A stretch of DNA of 7,037 nucleotides from Bryobacterales bacterium. GTDB taxonomy: Bacteria; Acidobacteriota; Terriglobia; Bryobacterales; Bryobacteraceae. Where the stretch lies: NCBI GenBank assembly GCA_016880505.1, contig JAEHDI010000446.1, positions 1 to 7,037 of the forward strand, given 5' to 3'. Under the pieces are notes generated by a model. The model had not been told where the DNA came from, ran no database searches, and was given only the letters and a program-made list of their open reading frames with translations. Within the stretch, counting starts at the first letter, position 1, and each line of letters begins with the position of its first letter. The translations under genes and the position numbers were made by a program. Positions 1 to 5,821 of the stretch are shown in pieces.

Positions 1-191
1 CCGATGGCGTCCGTCGCGCAGCGATCGATCTCGACGAACGTCACCAGCCGCTTTCGATCTTTTCCTGTGGGATCGTCCAGACCGAGCAGCCTCAGCCCGT
101 AGACGGCCATCCGCAGACCCAGAATCTGGCCGGCGCACATGTGGCCGTGCGCCATTTCAGCCATGGCCTCGTATTCCCGAAAAACCCTCAT
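1..191 (-). CDS. FmdE-family protein, N-terminal part (cut by left window edge)
   Basis: Reading leftward from the ATG at 191, 63 codons are visible and open to the window edge. The peptide begins MRVFREYEAMAEMAHGHMCA, followed by GQILGLRMA at residues 22-30 and an EIDRCATDAI segment at about 54-63. This HGHxCxGxxLGxRMA plus ExDRCxxDAI pattern is characteristic of the FmdE family, named for a subunit E gene of the molybdenum formylmethanofuran dehydrogenase operon. The conserved His and Cys residues (H15, H17, C19, C57) are intact and are likely metal ligands. In bacteria without methanogenesis the family's role is not well defined. The start lies 17 bp after the modC stop on the same strand, so co-transcription with the transporter is likely, pointing to molybdenum or tungsten handling (inference). 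The Shine-Dalgarno sequence is weak. Family call is fairly sure; function is not. Confidence 0.8.
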   Translation of the reverse strand, partial: MRVFREYEAMAEMAHGHMCAGQILGLRMAVYGLRLLGLDDPTGKDRKRLVTFVEIDRCATDAI

Positions 192-208
192 CTTGCCCAA
201 CACCCAGA

Positions 209-1294
209 TCAGAGGATGCGAAGATGCTGCGCGGGGAACTCGATCACCCACTCCCTATTATGCTTGTGCTTGTCGAATTCCGCCCGGGTCACCTCGGCAA
301 AGATCTCACCCGTGAACTCCAGCCGGACCGCGTGCGGGCGCTCGGTGTAGCGAACCAATTCCGTCGGCACCTGATTCGGCCCGGGCTTGCCGTCCCAGGG
401 AGTGGCCGCCAGCTCCTCAGGCCGCACACAGAGTATCACCCGGTCTCCCTTGAGCCTTCCAGGAAAATACGGCCCGATCAGGTCCCGGTCCTGAAAGCGC
501 AACCGGCTCGTTCGCTGCACGGGATCGAGTGCGAGGACTTCCACCGGCAGCAGGTTGAACGTCCCGAGCAGCCGGGCCACCTCGACGTTCGCGGGCCGGT
601 CGAAAACCGCGCGCGGCGCCCCGCGCTGCACCATGCGTCCTTCGTGCAATACGAGCATCTCGTCGCCGAGTGCGAAACACTCCTCCAGGTCGTGCGTCAC
701 CAAAAGAATCGGACTCCGGAACTCGGAGCGCAACTGCCGCAGCACGTCGTACAGTTCCGTTCGCAAAGGCGCGTCAAGCCCTCGCGCCGGCTCGTCCAGC
801 AGCAATGCCTTCGGCGCTCCGATCATCGCCCGCGCGATCGAGCACCGTTGCTTTTGCCCGCCGGACACTTCGTGCGGCCGCCGTCCGGCTACCTCCGCCA
901 GGTGGAACTGCTCGAGCATTTCGTTCACCTTGCGGTGACGTTCCAGGCGCGGCCGCCGCTGCTTTGAAGCACAGACCGCGGCGAACTCCAGGTTCTGCCG
1001 CAGAGTCATGTGTGGGAACAAGGCGTAGTTCTGAAACACATAACCGCAGCGCCGGACCTGCGGCGGCAGGTTCACTCCGGAGGCCCCGTCGAACAGGATG
1101 TCGTCATCAAGCAGGATGCGTCCTTCGTCGGGCTTGACGAATCCGGCGATGGCCTCGAGCGTCATCGTCTTCCCGGATCCGCTTGGTCCAAAAAGCACCG
1201 TGATGCCGCTCGCCGCGCGGAACTCCACTTCCAGTGAGAACTCCGCCGAATCCGGGCCGGCGGGAAATCGCTTGCGGATCCTTGCGTTGATCAT
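209..1294 (-). CDS. modC: Molybdate-type ABC transporter ATP-binding protein ModC
   Basis: A 361-residue ABC ATPase that would sit on the cytoplasmic face of the ModB permease and power oxyanion import. All nucleotide-binding motifs are present: Walker A GPSGSGKT (36-43), Q-loop Q88 in FQNYALFPHMT, signature VSGGQKQR (143-150), Walker B ALLLDEP (163-169), D-loop GLD (172-174) and the switch His in VTHD (H201). Residues from about 285 to the end, beginning CVRPEEL, form a TOBE-like regulatory domain that looks closer to the CysA/PotA type than to the classical Mop-type tail of ModC. The ModC assignment therefore rests mainly on the adjacent ModB-like permease. The start ATG overlaps the modB stop in an ATGA (1291-1294), implying translational coupling. 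Sulfate, tungstate or another oxyanion remains possible as substrate. Confidence 0.85.
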   Translation of the reverse strand: MINARIRKRFPAGPDSAEFSLEVEFRAASGITVLFGPSGSGKTMTLEAIAGFVKPDEGRILLDDDILFDGASGVNLPPQVRRCGYVFQNYALFPHMTLRQNLEFAAVCASKQRRPRLERHRKVNEMLEQFHLAEVAGRRPHEVSGGQKQRCSIARAMIGAPKALLLDEPARGLDAPLRTELYDVLRQLRSEFRSPILLVTHDLEECFALGDEMLVLHEGRMVQRGAPRAVFDRPANVEVARLLGTFNLLPVEVLALDPVQRTSRLRFQDRDLIGPYFPGRLKGDRVILCVRPEELAATPWDGKPGPNQVPTELVRYTERPHAVRLEFTGEIFAEVTRAEFDKHKHNREWVIEFPAQHLRIL

Positions 1295-1956
1295 GCGGCC
1301 TGCTTCGGCGACAGCCGGTTCGCCAGGAAGAGTATGAACATCGCCGCCACCGAGACGATGAGCACCAGCACACGCGCCATCGCCCCGTTGCCCGCCTCAA
1401 CGGCGTCGTATATCGCCACCGACATCGTCTGCGTCCGCCCCGGAATGTTGCCGGCGATCATGATCGTAATCCCGAAATCGCCCAGCGAACGGGCGAACGC
1501 CAGTACCGCCGCCGCCAGGATCGATCGGTTCGCCAGCGGCAGCGTCACCTGAAAGAAAACCCGCCACTCGGACGCGCCCAGCGTCCGCGCCGCCCGCTCG
1601 TAGCTCTTGTCAACGCTCTCCAGGGCGGCTCGCGCCGACTTCACCAGCAGCGGCGTCGCGTGAATCAGGGCCGCCACCACCGCCGCCTGCCACGTGAAAA
1701 CCAGCGGAGCCCCGAACAGCCACTCGTAAAACTTTCCGAGCGGGCTCGCCCGCCCGAGTAGGACCAGCAGATAGTAGCCCAGCACCGTGGGCGGCAACAC
1801 GAGAGGCAGCGTCACCGCGGCGTCCAGAAGTTCCTTGCCCCGGAATTCCCGGTTCGCCAGCATGTACGCCAGCCATAGCCCGATCACCAGAGCCACCAGC
1901 GTGGCTAGCACCGCCACACGCAGGCTCAGCCACAGCGGAAACCAGTCGATCTCCAT
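1291..1956 (-). CDS. modB: Molybdate ABC transporter permease ModB
   Basis: An integral membrane permease of 221 residues from the ATG at 1956 (MEIDWFPLWLSL). Hydrophobic segments lie near 9-33, 48-68, 89-107, 146-158 and 194-214, matching the five to six helices of ModB proteins. The TLPLVLPPTVLGYYLL stretch (about 49-64) is typical of ModB. The cytoplasmic EAA loop that contacts the ATPase is present as ERAARTLGASEWRVFFQVTL (120-139), with the conserved Gly at 127. The frame also stays open upstream to a GTG at 1986, ten codons earlier; I prefer the ATG because a TATAAT lies between the two and neither has a clear Shine-Dalgarno sequence. The stop overlaps the modC start. The gene upstream is divergent and is not modA, so the binding protein must be encoded elsewhere. 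Confidence 0.88.
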   Translation of the reverse strand: MEIDWFPLWLSLRVAVLATLVALVIGLWLAYMLANREFRGKELLDAAVTLPLVLPPTVLGYYLLVLLGRASPLGKFYEWLFGAPLVFTWQAAVVAALIHATPLLVKSARAALESVDKSYERAARTLGASEWRVFFQVTLPLANRSILAAAVLAFARSLGDFGITIMIAGNIPGRTQTMSVAIYDAVEAGNGAMARVLVLIVSVAAMFILFLANRLSPKQAA

Positions 1957-2023
1957 GGAAGACTTGATTATACCCGCCGCCGTCACGCCGGCCAGCGCTG
2001 TATTCTAAACTTCTGGATAAACC
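1957..2023. promoter_or_regulatory. Divergent intergenic region between modB and the aldo/keto reductase gene
   Basis: These 67 bp separate two divergent units and are the only plausible place for both promoters. On the plus strand TATTCT (2001-2006) matches the -10 consensus at four of six positions and would place the transcript start around 2013, but no -35 is recognisable. An 8-bp perfect palindrome, CAGCGCTG, lies at 1993-2000, immediately before it, and could be an operator half or chance. No ModE-like operator and no riboswitch-sized structure can fit or be seen here. The assignment as a promoter region follows from gene orientation more than from motif strength. Confidence 0.5.
1967..1972 (-). 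promoter_or_regulatory. Candidate -10 box for the modBC-fmdE transcription unit
   Basis: The minus strand reads GGGTATAATCAAGTCTTCC directly before the modB ATG at 1956, containing a perfect TATAAT. Transcription would start about 1-6 bases before the ATG, giving a nearly leaderless mRNA, which fits the absence of a Shine-Dalgarno sequence. The hexamer at -35 with 17-bp spacing (CTGGCC, 1990-1995) matches TTGACA at only three positions, so the promoter is supported mainly by the -10. It is in a GC-rich setting where a perfect TATAAT by chance is uncommon but not excluded. Confidence 0.35.
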
Positions 2024-2839
2024 GTGACACCTAATACTTTCCTGCACACCACGCTCGGCCGAACCGGCCTGCCGGTATTCCGCCTCGGCCTCTCCGCGAG
2101 CTATCGCCCCGGAAAACGCGCCGTCCATCGCGCCCTCGACGAGGGCGTCAACTACTTTTTTTGCTATGGCTTCGACACGCACATGACGGGTGTGTTGCGT
2201 GAAGTTCTTCCCTCCAACCGCGAGAAGTACGTCGTCGCCACTGGGGCATACAACTACATCTGGACATACCAGAATATCCGCCGGACACTCGAGAAAAGGC
2301 TCCGCCAGCTCAAGACGGACTACATCGACGTCTTCCACTTCCTCGGCGTCACCAAACGCGCTCAGTTCAACGACCGGGTTCGCGACGAGCTTTTCGCGCT
2401 TCGAGAAGACCCGCGTGTCCGCGCCATCAGTATTTCTTGTCACGACCGTAAGTTCGCCGGAGAACTGGCGGCGCAAGGTCTTCTCGACGCCCTGATGATC
2501 CGCTACAACGCCGCACACCGCGGGGCGGAAAGCGATATCTTCCCGCACCTCGCCGCCCACGACCCCGGCATCGTCAGCTACACCGCGACGCGCTGGAGCT
2601 ACCTGCTCCGCCGGCCGCGCGGCTGGCCGCGGGACGGGCGGGTTCCGACAGCCGGCATGTGCTACCGCTTCGTCCTCTCCAATCCCAACGTGCACGTATG
2701 CCTCAACGCACCATCGAACCTGAAGCATTTCGAGGACAACCTCGCCTCCGTCCGCCAAGGCCCGCTCGACGAGGACGACATGCGTTTCATGCGCGACTTC
2801 GGCGACGCCGTCTATCGCCGGAACAAGTGGTTCTGGTGA
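2024..2839 (+). CDS. Aldo/keto reductase-family protein with degenerate catalytic tetrad
   Basis: A 271-residue protein starting at GTG 2024; an in-frame TAA at 2018-2020 just upstream makes this start nearly certain. The family is shown by an N-terminal LGRTGLPVFRLGL (11-23), EGVNYF (40-45), TDYIDVFHFLGV (98-109), RVRAISISCHD (131-141), a central YNAAHRGAESDIFPHL (161-176) and GIVSYTATRW (182-191). Aldo/keto reductases are NAD(P)H-dependent TIM-barrel oxidoreductases using Asp-Tyr-Lys-His. Here the usual NFFDTA is NYFFCY, the Lys after the IAT strand is Gly (VVATGAYNY, G74), and the His expected after DxxxL (position 107) is Leu, with a His at 105 instead. It is also shorter than typical members. 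It may be a non-canonical reductase, a cofactor-binding protein or a non-enzyme. It lies 37 bp before hutU on the same strand. No signal peptide is seen. Substrate unknown. Confidence 0.8.
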   Translation: MTPNTFLHTTLGRTGLPVFRLGLSASYRPGKRAVHRALDEGVNYFFCYGFDTHMTGVLREVLPSNREKYVVATGAYNYIWTYQNIRRTLEKRLRQLKTDYIDVFHFLGVTKRAQFNDRVRDELFALREDPRVRAISISCHDRKFAGELAAQGLLDALMIRYNAAHRGAESDIFPHLAAHDPGIVSYTATRWSYLLRRPRGWPRDGRVPTAGMCYRFVLSNPNVHVCLNAPSNLKHFEDNLASVRQGPLDEDDMRFMRDFGDAVYRRNKWFW

Positions 2840-2876
2840 CGTATTCGCCTGGACATTCCGGCGTTACAGTAGTGTC

Positions 2877-4544
2877 ATGACCGGACCCATCCGGGCCCCG
2901 CGCGGCCGCGCTCTTCGTTGCAAGGGATGGAAACAGGAAGCGGCGCTGCGAATGCTCATGAACAACCTTGACCCGGACGTGGCCGAGCGCCCCGGCGATC
3001 TCATTGTCTACGGCGGGGCCGGCAAAGCTGCGCGTAACTGGGAGTGCTACCACGCCATCGTGCGCGAACTCGAGGCCCTCGGAAACGATGAGACGCTGCT
3101 CGTCCAGTCCGGCAAGCCCGTCGGTGTGTTCCGCACCCACGAGGAAGCGCCACGCGTTCTGATCGCGAACGCCAATCTCGTCGGCCACTGGTCGAATTGG
3201 GACCATTTCCGCGCCCTGGAGCAGCTCGGGCTGATCATGTACGGCCAGATGACAGCCGGAAGCTGGATCTACATCGGGTCGCAGGGCATTGTGCAGGGCA
3301 CGTACGAGACCTTCGCCGCCGCCGGCCGCAAGCACTTCGAAGGTTCGCTCGCCGGCAGGTTCATCGTCTCGGGCGGGATGGGTGGAATGGGCGGCGCACA
3401 GCCGCTGGCGGCCGTCATGAACGGCGCCGCTTTCCTCGGCATCGACGCCGATCCCGAGCGCATCAAACGCCGCCTCCGAACCGGCTACTGCGACATCATG
3501 GTGACCGATCTCGACGAGGCGATCCGCATCCTTCGGCATGCTGTCTACGAGAAACGCGCCACCTCCGTCGGTCTCGTCGGAAATTGCGCCGAGGTGCTTC
3601 CCGAAATGGTCCGCCAGGGGATCGTTCCCGACCTCCTCACGGACCAGACCAGCGCGCACGACCCTTTGAACGGCTACATCCCCGCCGGCCTTGCGGCCGG
3701 CCAGGCCGCCTCGCTCCGCGCCTCGGACCCGAAGGAGTATGTCCGCCGCTCCATGGACTCCATCGCAATCCACGTTCGCGCCATGCTCGACCTCAAGCGC
3801 CTCGGCTCCGTCGTCTTCGACTACGGCAACAACATCCGCCGCATGGCCGCGGATCAAGGCGTCGCGGACGCGTTCACCATCCCAGGTTTCGTACCCGAAT
3901 ACATCCGGCCGATGTTCATGGAAGGCCGCGGACCGTTCCGCTGGGTCGCCCTTTCCGGCGAAGCATCCGAGATCGAAGCAACGGACGACCTCGTCCTCCG
4001 CCTCTTTCCCTCCAATGAAACGCTGGGACGATGGATTTCACTAGCTGGGAAGCGGGTCCGATTTCAAGGCCTGCCGGCGCGCATCTGCTGGCTCGGTTAT
4101 GGAGAACGCGCCGAGTTCGCTCTGGAGATGAATCGCATGGTTGCCACCGGCAAGCTGAAGGCCCCTGTCGTGATCGGCCGCGACCACCTCGACTGCGGCT
4201 CCGTCGCATCGCCGTACCGCGAGACCGAAGGCATGCGGGACGGAAGCGATGCCGTGGCCGACTGGCCGCTCCTCAACGCCCTTCTGAACACGGCCGGCGG
4301 CGCAAGCTGGGTATCGATTCACAATGGGGGAGGCGTCGGCATCGGCTACTCGCTGCATGCCGGCCACGTCACCGTCGCCGACGGAAGCGAGTCCTCCGCG
4401 CGCTGTCTGGAACGCGTCATGACATGCGATCCCGGCATCGGCGTCCTCCGCCACGCCGACGCCGGATACGAAGATGCCCTTCTCTTTGCGGAGCGGGCCG
4501 GTCTCAGATTGCCCATGAAAGAGGGACCCAAACAGGCCTCATGA
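2877..4544 (+). CDS. hutU: Urocanate hydratase (urocanase) HutU
   Basis: A 555-residue cytoplasmic enzyme converting urocanate to 4-imidazolone-5-propionate with tightly bound NAD+, the second step of histidine degradation. It matches urocanase over its full length: IRAPRG (5-10), LRMLMNNLDPDVAE (24-37), YGGAGKAARNW (45-55), the Gly-rich GGMGGMGGAQP NAD-binding region (166-176), LVGNCAEVLPEMV (233-245), DQTSAHDPLNGYIPAG (256-271), FQGLPARICWLGYG (396-409) and DHLDCGSVASPYRETEGM (436-453). C404 in PARICW corresponds to the active-site Cys of the Pseudomonas enzyme (Cys410 there, from memory). The ATG at 2877 is supported because the conserved IRAPRG segment begins four residues later, although no clear Shine-Dalgarno sequence precedes it. 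The length is normal and there is no frameshift. The stop overlaps the hutI ATG. With hutI and ftcD it forms a hut cluster. Confidence 0.97.
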   Translation: MTGPIRAPRGRALRCKGWKQEAALRMLMNNLDPDVAERPGDLIVYGGAGKAARNWECYHAIVRELEALGNDETLLVQSGKPVGVFRTHEEAPRVLIANANLVGHWSNWDHFRALEQLGLIMYGQMTAGSWIYIGSQGIVQGTYETFAAAGRKHFEGSLAGRFIVSGGMGGMGGAQPLAAVMNGAAFLGIDADPERIKRRLRTGYCDIMVTDLDEAIRILRHAVYEKRATSVGLVGNCAEVLPEMVRQGIVPDLLTDQTSAHDPLNGYIPAGLAAGQAASLRASDPKEYVRRSMDSIAIHVRAMLDLKRLGSVVFDYGNNIRRMAADQGVADAFTIPGFVPEYIRPMFMEGRGPFRWVALSGEASEIEATDDLVLRLFPSNETLGRWISLAGKRVRFQGLPARICWLGYGERAEFALEMNRMVATGKLKAPVVIGRDHLDCGSVASPYRETEGMRDGSDAVADWPLLNALLNTAGGASWVSIHNGGGVGIGYSLHAGHVTVADGSESSARCLERVMTCDPGIGVLRHADAGYEDALLFAERAGLRLPMKEGPKQAS

Positions 4545-5821
4545 GCGAAACGATCCTCGTCCGGGGCGCCCGTCAGTTGCTCACGCTGCGGGGACCCTCG
4601 GCGCCCCGCCGCGGCGCCGCTCTTCGCGACCTCGGCCTGATCCAGGAGGGCTCGCTCCTCATCCGCGACGGCCTCGTCGCCGCGGCCGGCACGACCCGCC
4701 GGATCGAAAACCTGGCCGCGGCCCGCGCCGCCACCGAGATCGATGCCACCGGTAGGGTCGTCATGCCCGGCTTCGTGGACAGTCATACGCATCTCATCTT
4801 CGGTCCGCCGCGGCTGGACGATTATGAAAGGCGTCTCGCCGGCCAGGATTACCACCAGATCGCCGCAGCCGGCGGAGGCATTCTGGTGAGCGTGAAGGCG
4901 GTTCGGGGCACGTCCTCGCGGACCCTTCTCCGGCAGACCCGCCTGTCGCTGCATCGGTTGATCCGCCACGGCGCCACCACCGTCGAAGCGAAGTCGGGCT
5001 ATGGACTCGATGAGCCCGCCGAGTTGAAGACCCTGCGCGTCCTCGCTGCTCTGGACGGTTGCCCTATCGATGTGGTCTCCACGTACCTCGGCGCCCACGT
5101 CGTTCCGCCGGAATTCGCGGGCCGTCCGGAGGAGTACATCGGCTGGGTCTGTTCGTACATGCTGCCCCTGATACGGAGGCGCCGGCTCGCCCGCTTTGTG
5201 GACATCTACATCGAACGGGGCGCCTTCGGGTTGGACGATGCGCGCCGCTACCTCGAGACCGCCCGGTCGCTGGGATTCGGTCTGAAAGTCCATGCCGAGC
5301 AGTTCTCCCATTCGGGAGGCACTCGCCTCGCAATGGAACTGGGCGCGGTCAGTGTCGATCATCTGGAACAGGCCGGCGCTGAAGACATCACCCTTGTTGC
5401 CCAGTCTTCGACGATCGCCACCCTCCTTCCCGGCTCCGTCTTCCACCTCGGTCTCGATCGCTACCCGCCCGCCCGGGCCCTCATCGACCATGGGGCCGCC
5501 GTCGCGCTGGCCACCGATTTCAACCCGGGCACGAGCCCCACGTGCAGCATGCCGATGGTCCTCGCGCTCGCCTGCAATCAGATGCGCATGACACCCGCCG
5601 AGGCTGTCTCCGCTTCCACCATCAACGGCGCTTATGCCGCCGGTGTCGCGGACCGCGCCGGTTCTCTCGAACCCGGCAAACAGGCCGATCTCCTCCTGCT
5701 CGACGTCTCCGACTACCGCGAGATTCCGTACTATTTCGGGGTGAACCCGGTTGCTGTGACGATGAAGAAAGGCCGTATCCTGTACCGCCAGGGGGAGGTC
5801 ACGTGTCCCGAAGACTTATAG
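4541..5821 (+). CDS. hutI: Imidazolonepropionase HutI
   Basis: A 426-residue amidohydrolase-superfamily enzyme that hydrolyses 4-imidazolone-5-propionate to N-formimino-L-glutamate, the third step of histidine degradation. Metal ligands of the family are visible: HTH at 82-84 in VDSHTHLIF, H251 in KVHAEQ, H274 in VDHLEQ and D326 in ATDFNPG. Also typical are the AAAGGGI turn (108-114), TTVEAKSGYGL (146-156), NPGTSPTCSMP (328-338) and the C-terminal GSLEPGKQADLLLLD (374-388) that completes the beta-sandwich domain. The frame is open for 170 codons upstream inside hutU, but that stretch is Arg/Pro-rich and unlike any HutI. The ATG at 4541, sharing ATGA with the hutU stop, gives the normal family length and N-terminus, and suggests translation by re-initiation after hutU. 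The 3' end overlaps ftcD by 19 bp. Confidence 0.97.
   Translation: MSETILVRGARQLLTLRGPSAPRRGAALRDLGLIQEGSLLIRDGLVAAAGTTRRIENLAAARAATEIDATGRVVMPGFVDSHTHLIFGPPRLDDYERRLAGQDYHQIAAAGGGILVSVKAVRGTSSRTLLRQTRLSLHRLIRHGATTVEAKSGYGLDEPAELKTLRVLAALDGCPIDVVSTYLGAHVVPPEFAGRPEEYIGWVCSYMLPLIRRRRLARFVDIYIERGAFGLDDARRYLETARSLGFGLKVHAEQFSHSGGTRLAMELGAVSVDHLEQAGAEDITLVAQSSTIATLLPGSVFHLGLDRYPPARALIDHGAAVALATDFNPGTSPTCSMPMVLALACNQMRMTPAEAVSASTINGAYAAGVADRAGSLEPGKQADLLLLDVSDYREIPYYFGVNPVAVTMKKGRILYRQGEVTCPEDL
5791..5799 (+). promoter_or_regulatory. Ribosome binding site deciding the ftcD GTG start
   Basis: GGGGGAGGT ends three bases before the GTG at 5803 and is the clearest Shine-Dalgarno-like sequence seen before any gene in the window. 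It lies inside the end of hutI. It supports the GTG as the ftcD start, since there is no ATG near the conserved IECVPNFSEGR segment. Other genes here have weak sites, so ftcD may be translated independently of hutI rather than only by coupling. Confidence 0.7.

Noticed and set aside
224..967. Plus-strand open frame opposite modC.
   Set aside because: All ABC ATPase motifs are on the minus strand; this is a shadow.
2156..2162. Run of seven T bases within the AKR gene as a possible frameshift site.
   Set aside because: AKR-like sequence continues in the same frame on both sides, so no frameshift or assembly error is needed to explain the unusual YFFCYG segment.
1610..2758. Minus-strand open frame spanning the AKR gene and part of modB.
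   Set aside because: It crosses two recognised genes and the divergent promoter region in a different frame, with no motif of its own.
2818..2836. Inverted repeat CCGGAAC / GTTCTGG with a 5-nt loop at the end of the AKR gene.
   Set aside because: The stem is 7 bp with one G-T pair, lies within the coding sequence and is not followed by a T run, so it is not a credible intrinsic terminator.
2850..2870. TGGACA and TACAGT as a promoter for hutU.
   Set aside because: TGGACA matches the -35 consensus well, but only 9 bp separate the two, far from the usual 16-18 bp, and nothing fits at the correct distance.
2787..3857. Long minus-strand open frame opposite hutU.
   Set aside because: It is a shadow of the conserved urocanase; its composition (repeated Asp, Val, Gly, Ala) reflects complementary codons.
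4031..4540. A 170-codon open stretch in frame with and upstream of hutI, overlapping hutU.
   Set aside because: It is Arg/Pro-rich out-of-frame translation of hutU with no family resemblance; HutI starts naturally at 4541.
4346..5491. Long minus-strand open frame opposite the hutU end and hutI.
   Set aside because: It is antisense to well-conserved HutU and HutI and has no recognisable motif.
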